Source: VAZQ01 sp963817135 | GTDB lineage: Bacteria; Pseudomonadota; Alphaproteobacteria; Rhizobiales; Xanthobacteraceae | Length of the DNA stretch: 64,000 bases | Reading direction: 5' to 3' | Assembly (NCBI GenBank): GCA_963817135.1 | Contig: CAWFNG010000013.1 | Span: 442,051 to 506,050, forward strand | In this document: piece after piece, positions 17,968-27,535 of the stretch | Numbering within the stretch: position 1 is the stretch's first letter | How the letters are laid out: every line of letters begins with the position of its first letter | Program-made: the position numbers and the translations under genes | Notes under the pieces: generated by a model | What the model was told of the DNA's origin: nothing | Databases searched by the model: none | What the model saw: the letters and a program-made list of their open reading frames with translations, nothing else

Positions 17968-18552
17968 CTACCACTTCGTGCGCTTGATCTGCAATGCCGG
18001 ATGGCTGACCAGGCAATGCCAGACAACTGCTTGAAAAGCTTCCGAATGCGGCGTTACGCGTTCGGGGCTCACTTCCGGGATCACCACCACCACATCGCCC
18101 GCTTTGGCGGTGTAGCCGGTGTTCTTGCCGACGATGCCGAACACTTTTGCGCCGCGTGTCTTGGCAAAGTCGATTGCCTTGACGATGTTCACACTCACGT
18201 TGCGCTCGACGTCGCCGCCGCCGACGGAGAAAATGAGGATTGCATCGCGCTCATTGAGGCGGCTCACTTCAAGCCAGGCCGCGAATACGGTTTCCCATCC
18301 TTCGTCGTTGGTACGCGCGGTGAGTTCCGACACATTGTCGACCGGGCTGTAAGTTTCGATGCCGCACAGCTTGCGAAAATCATTGACCGCATGACTGCTG
18401 TTGCCGGCGCTGCCGCCCACTCCGAGGATGAACAGGCGTCCGCCGCGCTCGCGCAGCGCAACGAGCTGTTGCGCCAATGCCTCGACGCGAGAAGTATCCA
18501 TTGCCGTACAAATGCGCCCCGCTTCGGTAAAAAATGAGCCCGAATATGTCAC
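17968..18552 (-). CDS. SIS-domain phosphosugar isomerase (GmhA-like)
   Basis: A 194-residue single-SIS-domain protein. GGRLFILGVGGSAGNSSHAV is the phosphosugar-binding loop, followed by NVSELTARTNDEGWETVFA and IFSVGGGDVERNVSVNIVKA, the layout of GmhA, which converts sedoheptulose 7-phosphate to D-glycero-D-manno-heptose 7-phosphate. It is the first gene of the long minus-strand operon, preceded by a CTAG-bounded palindrome. GmhA uses the very product that transketolase and transaldolase exchange, so the pathway logic is consistent, but a different ketose phosphate cannot be excluded. Confidence 0.85.
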   Translation of the reverse strand: MTYSGSFFTEAGRICTAMDTSRVEALAQQLVALRERGGRLFILGVGGSAGNSSHAVNDFRKLCGIETYSPVDNVSELTARTNDEGWETVFAAWLEVSRLNERDAILIFSVGGGDVERNVSVNIVKAIDFAKTRGAKVFGIVGKNTGYTAKAGDVVVVIPEVSPERVTPHSEAFQAVVWHCLVSHPALQIKRTKW

Positions 18553-18572
18553 GGATGCAATGTTCCCCCGGG

Positions 18573-18648
18573 CTAGTGCCGCCGATTTGAAGTTCCTACA
18601 GCGCTAGCGGCGAGGTCGTAAAGGAACTTCAAATACTAGTGACGGCGG
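18573..18648. repeat. CTAG-bounded palindromic repeat, copy 1
   Basis: An imperfect palindrome of about 76 bases. TTTGAAGTTCCT at 18586-18597 pairs with AGGAACTTCAAA at 18622-18633, with flanking GCCGCC/GGCGG arms and a CTAG on each side. Two related copies lie at 51241 and 51331. It sits between the start of the sugar operon and the divergently arranged family copy at 18713. Confidence 0.7.
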
Positions 18649-18712
18649 GCGCTATTTCCCATACCGCGGCGAAAGCTGTCAACCGAGGGCACGCTTGGCG
18701 CTGTCGTTTCTG

Positions 18713-20036
18713 CTATCTCGGTTCCGGCTCGCTGAATTGCCGTCCGAGCAGAAAATGCAAGCCTTGACGCATGCGCCAGTTCAGCCGTTGCCGCGCAAGC
18801 GGCTGGCCCTGCACGACTTGCATGACTTGCTCTAGGCCATTCGAACGGTGCGCCCACATCCAGCGAATGAGAACAATGCAGCGCACGGCCGGCCGCAGCG
18901 CCACGTTGGCCAGCCGCAAACTACGGCTTTGCAGCTTTGCTGACCAGCGCGAAGGTTGCTCGAGAGGCGCCGCAGATTCCACGCAGGCAAGAAGCGTTTG
19001 CATCGCGTCTTGTTCAATTGCGCGCCAGCTCTCGGTGAGCGGGCGCGCATGCCATCGCGCCGTTGCAAAGAAGATCCTTTGCTTCAGCGGGTCAACGGCG
19101 CCGCCGTAAAAGGCGGCATTGAACCGCTGTTTCTTGATCAGGCTTCCCATCGGATTGGATTGCAGGTACCAGCGTGATTTCAGAGCTGCTGGCCGATCGG
19201 AGGAAGGCGCCCAAGCGGCCATGAAAATCTCATCGGAATCGAGCACGAGGTGCATGCGATCGGTGTGGCCAAGATTTTTGTAGATGTAATCCCCGTCGAT
19301 TGTCCAATTGTCGAGAGTTCGACAAGTCGTGATTGGAAATCGCTGCGAAATCGAGGAGGAGAGGCGCCCAGCTCAGCGAGTGCAGGACGATCCCGTCCTC
19401 GCCGGGCACTCGCCACCAAACAGCAGAGGGCGTGGCGTGGAAATGCGGAGATTTCCATTCGTATGCCTTGGTCTCGCTGTGCATGCTGGCAAGCGCAGCG
19501 CTGACGAGCTTCCGATTGTCGATCGCAATCGGCGTGGCCCTTGCACCGTGCGCATCCGGCGTTATGCCCCATTCTTTCAGGTGATCGAAAAGCGGCTCCT
19601 CGGCAAAGCGCAATGCCGGCACCAAGGCCAATTCGACGCCTTGGCTTGCAAGCTGCTGCAGTCGCTCGATAGCACCATCCGCGAAAATTAGGTCGGGCGT
19701 GAGCACAAAGCCATAGGCTTTGGCTGCATGGGCCAACTCGCAGGCACGCCGGTGCCCGATGCCCATATGCATGCAGGCAAGCACGCCTGACCGATGCGGC
19801 GGAATTTCCAGATAGAGGGGGTCAACGAAGCGCTGCAACAGCGCGAAAATCGGCGAAGTCTTGATCGCCTGCCAATCTTCCGGCCGCGTGCAGATCAAAA
19901 ATTTGCTGCGTTGCCTGGTCGCGAGGCAGGGCAGATTGCGCGGCGACAACAGCGTCGGCAGGCAGAGATCGAGAAAATAGTTCCGAAAACGCTCGCCCCA
20001 GAGGACGACAATAAAGTAGAACGGCCGCTCGATCAT
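18713..20036 (-). CDS. Putative glycosyltransferase-like protein, unnamed family, copy 2 of 6 (one frame break)
   Basis: About 440 residues in two frames joined near 19318. The N-terminus reads FYFIVVLWGERFRNYFLDLC, then FLICTRPEDW, LTPDLIFADGAIERL (the PDxxxxDG block), ALASMHSETKAYEW and SLSWAPLLLDFA. After the break come TIDGDYIYKNL and VLDSDEIFMAAW, the latter being the second aspartate-rich block. The C-terminus is helical and basic with WRMRQGLHFLLGRQF, like copies 3 and 4. No named domain is recognised. Copy 4 is its closest relative by eye (FRNYFLDLCLPTLLSPRNLP is shared exactly). Confidence 0.6.
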
Positions 20037-20213
20037 GCGCCGTTATCCTCCGGGGAATTGTGCCAGTCAACAAATGCGGACGTATGTCATTGGCAATGAA
20101 GCCTAAAGTCATTGCGCTGGCACAGAGCGGGAGCGTGTGTACTTCGCCGGGGAAATAGCGTAATTGCATGGCCATGGCCCCCCGGGGGCGCTCCTGGGAC
20201 AAAGGTAGTCGTG

Positions 20214-21453
20214 ATGCTTTCCACAGCCAAAGTTGTTGCGCCTCCGACTGATGCGCTACTGGCGATTTTGGGTGGAGAACCCGTTCGCAAGAAGCCGATG
20301 CCGGGAAGGATGGCGTTGGGAACTGCCGAACAGGCGATCATTGGGGACGTCATTGCCCATTACCGCGAGCGCAGGCTCGATCCCGGCTATCAAGGCGAGT
20401 TCGAGAAGCGCTACACCGATGCGTTTGTAGCGCAGATGGGCGGCGGCTACGCGGACGCTGTTGCAACCGGCACCGCTGCCCTGTTTGTCGCGGTTGCTGC
20501 GCTCGGCCTGCCGGAAGGAAGCGAAGTGATCGTATCGCCGATTACCGATCCCGGCTCCCTTGTCCGCGATCATTCTCAACCGGCTTGTTCCCCGCGTCGC
20601 CGATTCCGCGCCAGGCAGCTACGGCATGGGCGTGGAGCAATTCGTTGCCCGCATCACGCCGAAGGTGCGCGCGGTCATGGTGGTGCATTCCATCGGACAG
20701 CCGGTGAATGTGCGCGATATCGTGCGCGAGGCGCACGCGCGCGGCATTCGCGTGATCGAGGACTGCAGCCAGTCGCATGGCGCCAAGGTCAACGGGCGTC
20801 CGGTCGGCACGTTCGGCGACATTGCCGCGTTCTCCGCCATGTACCGCAAAGCGCATATCGCTGGCGGCAGCGGCGGCATTGTCTATTCGCGCAACGAGGA
20901 CCTTTTCCACCAGGCGCTGGCGCACGCGGACCGCGGCAAGCCGCGCTGGAAAAAGGATTTCAGCGATTACGATCCAAACGGCTTCTTGTTCCCGGCGCTC
21001 AATCTGCACACGGACGAGATTTCCTGCGGCATCGGGCTCGTTTCCCTCTCGCGACTGCACGATACCATTCTGCGTCGCCTGGTCTTCGTCGCCGAGGTCA
21101 CGGGAAGGATCCGCGATCGCTGCAAGCTCTGCCACCCTTACGGCTACTCACCCAGCGATTCTCCCTTCATCTATCCCGTCATCGTCGATGTCGACCGCAT
21201 CGCCTGCAGCAAGATCGAATTTGCCGAGGCGGTGTTGGCGGAAGGGATCGGGCTCAATCCGCACTACCGATACCTGGTGGTGGATTGGCCATGGCTTAAA
21301 CCGTATCTTGCGGACGATTTCGAAACCGCCAATGCCCGCGACATCCGCGATCGGTCATTCTGCCTCTACCTGAATGAGAACTACGGGCTCTCGGAGGCGA
21401 GCGACTGCGTTGCCGCACTCACCAAGGTGGAAAAGCATTTCGCGCGGGCGTGA
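20214..21453 (+). CDS. DegT/DnrJ/EryC1 family PLP-dependent sugar aminotransferase (one frame break)
   Basis: About 412 residues, joined across a break near 20560. The first part reads ILGGEPVRKKPMPG and GTAALFVAVAALGLPEGSEV, with the N-terminal cofactor region. The second part has VMVVHSIGQPVNVRDI, IEDCSQSHGAKVNGRPVGT and SAMYRKAHIAGGSGGIVYS, in which the lysine occupies the place of the internal aldimine lysine. The family transfers an amino group, usually from glutamate, to a keto group of an NDP-sugar. ATG 20214 is chosen, and GTG 20211 is adjacent. It is divergent from family copy 2. An AAC(3)-type and a hexapeptide acetyltransferase nearby could acylate the amine it installs. Confidence 0.8.
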
Positions 21454-21493
21454 CCGGCTGAATTTGATGCGCTGAAGCTTGCGAAGGTTGCGC

Positions 21494-22750
21494 ATGCGGA
21501 TTTACCTGGCAGTCACGTTTTGGGGTGAAGAATATCGGCGCTATTTCCTGGATTTCTGCCTCGCCTCGCTGCTCGCGCCCGGCAACATTCCCGCCATTGT
21601 CGACAAGCCCGCCGCGCGTCTGCTGATCGCGACAACGGATCGCGACTGGCAAGCTCTCCAGGTCGAACCCACGTTCAAGGCGGCAAAAGAACTAATCTCG
21701 GTTGAGCATGTGCCGCTGCGCAGCGAGACAGAATCTGTCGAACGCCAGAAAATGCAGCTCATGTCTGATGGGCACAGGCAGCTTGCGCGACGGATGTTTC
21801 ACGACAAGGCGCATGGCGTCTTCACCTATCCAGACATGCTCGCCGCCGATGGGATGATCGCCAAGCTGCAGGAGCTCTGGCAGCGGGGATTTTCCGTCGT
21901 CATGTTCATGAATGTTCGCTATGCGAACGAAGGGATAATCCGGGAAATAAAAGAGCAGGGATTATGTCAGCCGGGCAAAGCGCTTGCATTGTCAACCAAG
22001 GCCTTGGTGCGCATGACGATCCGGCATATGCATTCTGAACTGCAGAGATGCGGCTTCGAAAACAGATACGACGATTACGGTTGCTCCGCTTATTTTTGGC
22101 CGGTCGCGCAGCAGCAGGATTTGCTATTCCACTGCGGCAGCTGGATTCCCCTGTTGATCGATTACGGCGCGATCGAGGAACACGACGACAGCACATTTGA
22201 TTCCTGGACGCTCGATGGGGATTACGTGGCGAAGAATTTTACCGACAAAAGCAAAATCTATTTCGCGCGAGATACCGATGAGCTGTTAATGATCAGCTTC
22301 TCGCCGGAAGCGAATGTGCATTATTCGCTGGCGCGCGAGCCACGCTACCGTGTGCCGTTCATACGCAGCTCGCTCAAGGTCATCGACGCCCATTATTACC
22401 TCTACGCGCAGTCGCCGCAGTGGTTTGCCAAGGATCAGTTCCGGTTGCCGGTGTGGTTTCGGGGAGGGAACTCGCCCGCGAGTCGCTGGAGCCGAGTGGA
22501 AAGGCAGGCGGCGAAACTTGTCGCCCGGATCGAACGCGGCGGAAGCCTGCGCGACAAAGCGATATACGTCGCCTATTTCCGCATCGGCCCGGTCCTTCGC
22601 TCGCTATGGACCGATCGCCAGGTGATTTTCCGCCGGATAGGTCAGGTCGTGCGCGGCGACAGATCAGCGTGGCGCAGGGTGATGTGGCGCCTTCGCCGTC
22701 AACTGGCCAGTCATCCCCAGTCCGACATGCAACACTCGCCGCCCGACTGA
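21494..22750 (+). CDS. Putative glycosyltransferase-like protein, unnamed family, copy 3 of 6
   Basis: An intact 418-residue copy from ATG 21494, with AAGG upstream. Landmarks are TFWGEEYRRYFLDFC at residues 8-22, LLIATTDRDW at about 43-52, YPDMLAADGM at about 112-121, IRHMHSEL, YFWPVAQQQDLLFHCGSWIPLL, TLDGDYVAKNF and ARDTDELLMISF. The C-terminal 60 residues are basic and arginine-rich, which would suit binding to the cytoplasmic face of the membrane. No membrane span or signal peptide is seen. Because it is unbroken it is the best member for defining the family. Confidence 0.65.
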   Translation: MRIYLAVTFWGEEYRRYFLDFCLASLLAPGNIPAIVDKPAARLLIATTDRDWQALQVEPTFKAAKELISVEHVPLRSETESVERQKMQLMSDGHRQLARRMFHDKAHGVFTYPDMLAADGMIAKLQELWQRGFSVVMFMNVRYANEGIIREIKEQGLCQPGKALALSTKALVRMTIRHMHSELQRCGFENRYDDYGCSAYFWPVAQQQDLLFHCGSWIPLLIDYGAIEEHDDSTFDSWTLDGDYVAKNFTDKSKIYFARDTDELLMISFSPEANVHYSLAREPRYRVPFIRSSLKVIDAHYYLYAQSPQWFAKDQFRLPVWFRGGNSPASRWSRVERQAAKLVARIERGGSLRDKAIYVAYFRIGPVLRSLWTDRQVIFRRIGQVVRGDRSAWRRVMWRLRRQLASHPQSDMQHSPPD

Positions 22751-22752
22751 TT

Positions 22753-24157
22753 TCAGGGGTTGGACGGACCGGGTCGCGGATCGCGAAACGGGCGGCCGAT
22801 CAGCTGATGTCCTACCTGGCGCATTCGCCATGTCACCTGGCGCAGCGCCGTCCGATCGCCATAGGCGACCTCGCGTACCCGTTTGGAAATTACGTCGCGA
22901 TAGACCCAGCACGTGTAGATGACCCTGGTTGCCCGCACGATGGGGACGATGACGTTGTTCATCAGGCGGATGGTCAGGCGGCTGCGCACCTGTTCCGACC
23001 GCGACGGGTCGCGCGCCAGAGCTGGCGCCGTGCATCGAGGTCGGCGTCGCCTCGAGCCGTTCCACCACGCGAGCCGCATCGCCGCGCGGCGGAGCCACGC
23101 AGGTATAGAGCGTGTTGAGGGCACGGCGTTCGACGGCAGCCCAGTTTTCGTTGATTGGATTGGCATGCCAGCGTGCGGTCTGGAAAAAAATGCTCTGCTT
23201 GAGCGGGTCGAAAAAGCCACTGTAGAACGCCTGGTGGAAGCGCATCTTCTTGACGAGATTTCCAACGAGTTGATTTCTGAGAAAAGGCTGCGGCGTCAGG
23301 TCGTGCGGCCGATCCGATATGCGGCGCCCAGCTCGCCAGGAAGATCTCGTCGGAATCCAGCACCAGATGGATGCGCTTGATGTTGCCGAGGTTCTTGATA
23401 GATGTAATCGCCGTCAAAGGTCCAATCGTCGAAGACCGAGGTATCGTGCTGCGGAACGGCGGTAAAATCGAAAAGGAGAGGCGCCCAGCTCAGGCAGTGC
23501 ACCACAATTCCGTCCTCGCCGGGCACACGCCACCAGGCCGCGGACGCAATCCGGTGGAAGTACGGCGCATCCCACTCGTAGGTCTTCGTCTCGCTGTGCA
23601 TGCTGGCGAGAGCCATGCGCACGAGCTCGCGGTTCTCGATGCGTGATGGGGTCGGCGGCGCCGTTGCGCGCCTCGGGCGATATGCCGGCCTCGCGCAAGC
23701 TGCTCGAACAGCGGCTCCTCGGCAAAGCGCAGCGCCGGCACCAGGGCCAATTGCACGCCGTGCACGGGCGAGTTCCTGAAGCCGCGCGATAGTGCCGTCG
23801 GAGAAGATGGAATCGGGCGTGAGCACGAAAGGATAGGCCTTTGCCTCGTAGGCAAGCTCGCAGCCGCGGCGATGCCCGATGCCCATGTGCACGCAGCCGC
23901 TCGCGCCGGGAGGGCAGGGCGGAATCTCGATGTAAACGGGCTCGACGTACCGTTCCAGCAGCTTGAAGACCGGCGCTGCCTGTCATGGCGGCCCAGTCAT
24001 GCGGGCGCGTGCAGATCAGGAACTTGCTGCGCGGCCGGGTTGCCAGCGCCGGCAGGTTGCGCGGCGACAGGAGCGTGGGCAGGCAGAGATCGAGAAAATA
24101 GTTGCGGAACCGCTCGCCCCAGAGAACCAGAATGAAATAGAAAGGCCGGTCGAGCAT
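22753..24157 (-). pseudogene. Putative glycosyltransferase-like protein, unnamed family, copy 4 of 6 (several frame breaks)
   Basis: The parts of a full copy can be traced in order across at least four frame changes. FILVLWGERFRNYFLDLC begins at ATG 24157, then come CELAYEAKAYPFVLTPDSIF, SMHSETKTYEWDAPYFHR, GIVVHCLSWAPLLFDFTAV, TFDGDYIY, IHLVLDSDEIFLASWAP and AFYSGFFDPLKQSIFFQTAR. A basic tail with WRMRQVGHQLIG ends at 22753. The order and spacing match copy 2. The density of breaks is much higher than in copy 3 next to it, so genuine decay is possible besides sequencing error. It converges with copy 3, and the stops are 2 bases apart. Confidence 0.55.
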
Positions 24158-24185
24158 GGGCGGCTCGACACGCGATGGGTGTTGC

Positions 24186-25407
24186 TCAAGCGCCGGCATT
24201 GGTCCGCGGGACTGCATAGAGCACCGTCTCGATGACGCCGCCGTCATGCTGGCGCAGGAACAACTGGTATTGCGGGCTCAGTTCGCGAACGAGCTGCGGG
24301 ATGCGCCAGAGATCGCTCGGGCGGTGATAGACCGAGAAGCGCAAGTTTCGGCAGCCAGCGCTCGATGGTCTTGCGGGCGCCGGCGATCGCATCGATTTCC
24401 GCCCCTTCGATATTCATCTTGATGTATGACGCGCGGTCGCCATCGAGCACATCATCGAGGCTCACCACCTCGATGCTGATCGCTCCCTCATCCGTAAAGA
24501 TGGCACCGCGGCTTGCGTCGTCGCGAAATCGCAGTACCGCCTTTTCGCGGTGCAGCCCGGCATTGATGGCCTCGATGCGTTTTTCGCCGGCGAAATTCTG
24601 CTCGCAGCCTGGCGTAGGTCTTGCGGATCAGGCTCGAACGCAAGAATGCGCTCGTAGCGATCCGCAACCCGCTCCTTAAACCAGCGGATGCTGTCGCCAT
24701 CGAACGCGCCGGCATCGACGTAGACCTCGTCATCCCCGAGATCGAACAGTCCCGTGGGATGATAGAGGCCATTGTGATGAGCGCCCTTGTCGATGACGGG
24801 GCCGAGCATTTCAGGGTCGGCGGTCAGCCGGTATTGCAGGACCGCATCGAGCACCTGGCGCGAGCGATCATCCGCCAGTTCGCCGTCGAGCCATCGATAC
24901 TGATCGCGGTTTTCCAGGAGGTCCTGCAGCCATCCGTCATAGAACATGTGCGGCTTGAACTGCGCGGGCGCGAGGGCTTGCAGCGCGGCAAACGGCAGTA
25001 CCGTGGCAAAGCCGAGCGCGCGTAGGCGCCGTGTAGGGTCGAGCGCGCGGTGCGATGCAATGACGATGGGCAAGTGCCGATCGAGCTTCTGCCAGGGCGC
25101 CGGTCGGCTCGACCTTGAGCCATGCACGATTGCCCCGAGCTTGCCGGCATCGTCATCGACCATCGTGGCAATGGTGATGCCGCGCGGCGCGGCATATCGC
25201 AGCGAGCCGCTGGCCTTCCGGCCCGGCGCCGAGGATCGCGATCGTTTGCATGCGATCGGGATCGAAACCTCGATTGTGGCGCCTGATCCCGGCGATCAGA
25301 TCGGCGAGCGAGCGCGCCTTTTCGATGCGCGTCAATGCATCGCCGACAGGCGCGGAATTTTGCTGATCGAACGCGGGCCTGACCTGCTTATGCGCGACGT
25401 CCATCAT
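24186..25407 (-). pseudogene. FkbM-family SAM-dependent methyltransferase (several frame breaks)
   Basis: About 405 residues when the frames are joined. An N-terminal nucleotide-binding-like segment TIAILGAGPEGQRLAAICR is followed by a linker with PHMFYDGWLQDLLENRDQY. The FkbM core then has DDEVYVDAGAFDGDSIRWF (SAM motif I), ILAFEPDP, VVSLDDVLDG and YIKMNIEGAEIDAIAGARKT, ending with FLRQHDGGVIETVLYAVPR. FkbM enzymes usually O-methylate glycan or polyketide hydroxyls. Breaks occur near 24400, 24470, 24600 and 25160. Its ATG 25407 overlaps the restored stop of the acetyltransferase (ATGA), which suggests that at least those breaks are errors. Confidence 0.65.
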
Positions 25408-26141
25408 GCTGCTCTACGCGTTCGTGTCAGATGGCTGCGGCATTTGCGCTCGGCCGCTTTCCGCGCCTTGATCGCCTCGAGCATATCCAGGCAGCGCTCG
25501 ATATCCCGAAACGGCAATCCGCTCGAGATCGGAGAGGTCGAGCTCCCACCACTTCACCCGCAGCAGTCGCGCGATGATGGCATCGGGAAAGCGCAATCGC
25601 TTGATCACGGCCGGCACGCCGGCGACCACGGCGTAAGGGGGAACATCCTTGGTGACGACGGAGCCGGCGGCGATCATCGCTCCGTCGCCCACCGTGACGC
25701 CGCCCATGACATTGACATGATGGCCCGGCCCACACGTCGTTGCCGATCGTCACCTTCTGGAACATGTCGGGCGCTGCGCTCGAGCCGCGCAAAATCCCGG
25801 TATTCCTCGACCCAATCATATGCCTTCGGCGTGATACTGGAACTCGTGGATGCTGAGCCAATCGGTCGGATGATTGAACGGGTTGATGGAGGAGCGCGCG
25901 CCGATCGAGCAGTAGGAGCCGATGGTTCCGCGGGCAATGAAGCAGCTTTCATTCAGGCCGGTATATTTGCCGGCGACGACGTCGGGACCAAGCTGGGTGT
26001 TCTTGCTCAGGTACAAAGGTCCGTCGATGGTCGAGCGAAAAATGCGCGCGCCCGGGCAAATGCGCATGATGCCGTGCAAATCACGATAGCCATCCGCTCG
26101 TGTTTTCGAACTCGATCGACAAAAATGCTGGAGAATTTCAT
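25404..26141 (-). pseudogene. Left-handed beta-helix (hexapeptide) O-acetyltransferase, CatB/WbbJ type (several frame breaks)
   Basis: About 245 residues from ATG 26141 (MKFSSIFVDRVRKHE). Hexapeptide-repeat segments are IFRSTIDGPLYLSKNTQLG, FIARGTIGSYCSIGARSSI, HPTDWLSIHEFQYH, VTIGNDVWAG, and MGGVTVGDGAMIAAGSVVT followed by KDVPPYAVVAGVPAV. This is the pattern of trimeric acetyl-CoA-dependent sugar acetyltransferases. Breaks lie near 26100, 25820, 25730 and 25520. In the restored frame the end reads KARKAAERKCRSHLTRTRR and stops at 25404 inside the next gene's ATG. It probably acetylates a hydroxyl of the surface glycan. Confidence 0.68.
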
Positions 26142-26353
26142 TGCGCGATGACCTGCTCGCCGTCGCGAAGCTCGCATAAAGGTGTGGCCCGCCGAGTGCG
26201 GAACTAGATCCGCAAATGCGCCGCAATTCGCGTGCGCCAATCGCGGACGCGCATGTCTGCAAAGTAGGCACCGGAGCTTTCGCCTGAACCGCCCTAATTG
26301 CTGCGGCTATGAGCAGCGCTGTTGCGTGAAGCGGCGCACTGCGCGAAATTGCA
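26142..26353. promoter_or_regulatory. Divergent intergenic region between the acetyltransferase and radical SAM genes
   Basis: About 210 bases between divergent starts at 26141 and 26354. It is expected to carry promoters in both directions. No convincing promoter boxes, operator or structured leader are recognised by eye. Confidence 0.3.
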
Positions 26354-27535
26354 ATGCGTCTTCAGCAGCTTGGGTTAAGGCTGGTGCCGTGGGGCCGGCC
26401 AGGCGGGGGATCGCGCAGATTTGCCATGAAGGACTGGTCGAACGCACCCTGGGTTGACCCCAGTTTGGGCTGGAAGCCGCGCCCGGTGAGCGAGCTTCCC
26501 GAGCGCGCGCTCATCGATTTTGCCACCAAATGCAACCTGCGTTGTCCCATGTGCCCGGTGTGGGGCTCGGAGGACGATGAGGCGATCGATGCCGTCAAAG
26601 GCATCATGGACGTCGATGCGGCGCGTCGTGTGCTTGACGAAATGATGGCGGCAAAGCCGCTGGTGCAGCCGTCGATGTATGGCGAGCCGCTGCTCATTCC
26701 CGACCTGCGCGCGCGCCTCACCGACATGAAGTCGCGCGGCATAACCGTTGCGTTCAACACCAATGGTCTCACGCTGCACGAAGACCTCGCCAAATTCCTC
26801 GTCGAGGTCGAGGTCGATTCGGTTTTCTTCAGCCTCGAAGGCGTCACCCGCGAGACGCTGAAGAAGATCCGCGGCGTCGACAAGATCGAGAAGATCGAGG
26901 CCGCGATTTTCCGACTGCTGGCCGCGCGCGGCGACGACGAGCTTCCGCGCATCGGCGTCACCATGACCAAGCAGGACGGCAACCTGCACGAGGAGGAGGC
27001 CTTCGTCGCCCGCTGGGCCGGCATTGTCGATTGCGTGCGCACCAGCCTCATTTTCGAGAACGGCACCTATCCCGACATGGTGCCGCCGGAGAAGCGCGTG
27101 CCGTGCCCGACGCTCTATCAGACCATGCCGGTGCACAACGACGGCACCGTGACCATCTGCTGCCTCGACGGCTTCAAGATGACCAATGTCGGCAACGTCT
27201 TCACCGACGGGGTGAAGGCGGTGTGGCAGGGCGAGGAGTTCGCCAAGGTCCGCTACTATCACGAGACGGAACAGTGGGACAAAGTCCCGTTCTGCCGCGA
27301 TTGCAACGGCTGGGCGCAGCAGGAATTCGTCGAGGAGATCCGCGACGGGCTTCTCATCCGCCGCTCGCCGCAGTTCGTCTATTACAACCGCATCGACCGC
27401 CTCAACAGCTGGACCGGCCGGCTGGTGGGCGGCCATCCCCACGCCGCCGACCGCCGAGGAACTGGCGGCGCGGCAGATCGCCGCGGAGTAGCGGGCGGAA
27501 GCTCTCTCGGCCCTCATAGAGCGGCCGTCAAATGA
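26354..27535 (+). CDS. Radical SAM protein with SPASM-type C-terminal cluster domain
   Basis: A 393-codon frame. FATKCNLRCPMCPVW holds the CX3CX2C that binds the catalytic [4Fe-4S] cluster and SAM. MYGEPLLIPDLRARL and TVAFNTNGLTLHEDL are core motifs. The C-terminal half has VPCPTLYQTMPVHNDGTVTI then CCLDG, GNVFTDGVKAVWQG and PFCRDCNGW, a SPASM auxiliary-cluster pattern. Radical SAM/SPASM proteins modify peptides or sugars; the substrate here is unknown. ATG 26426 is an alternative start. The last 30 residues look out of frame. A one-base shift near 27432 gives PTPPTAEELAARQIAAE and a stop at 27491, leaving a normal gap before the next gene. Confidence 0.8.
   Translation: MRLQQLGLRLVPWGRPGGGSRRFAMKDWSNAPWVDPSLGWKPRPVSELPERALIDFATKCNLRCPMCPVWGSEDDEAIDAVKGIMDVDAARRVLDEMMAAKPLVQPSMYGEPLLIPDLRARLTDMKSRGITVAFNTNGLTLHEDLAKFLVEVEVDSVFFSLEGVTRETLKKIRGVDKIEKIEAAIFRLLAARGDDELPRIGVTMTKQDGNLHEEEAFVARWAGIVDCVRTSLIFENGTYPDMVPPEKRVPCPTLYQTMPVHNDGTVTICCLDGFKMTNVGNVFTDGVKAVWQGEEFAKVRYYHETEQWDKVPFCRDCNGWAQQEFVEEIRDGLLIRRSPQFVYYNRIDRLNSWTGRLVGGHPHAADRRGTGGAADRRGVAGGSSLGPHRAAVK

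Noticed and set aside
16650..18026. A fused HAD phosphatase-transaldolase protein
   Set aside because: The linker region is arginine/histidine-rich nonsense. The other frame completes the HAD domain and overlaps the transaldolase ATG.
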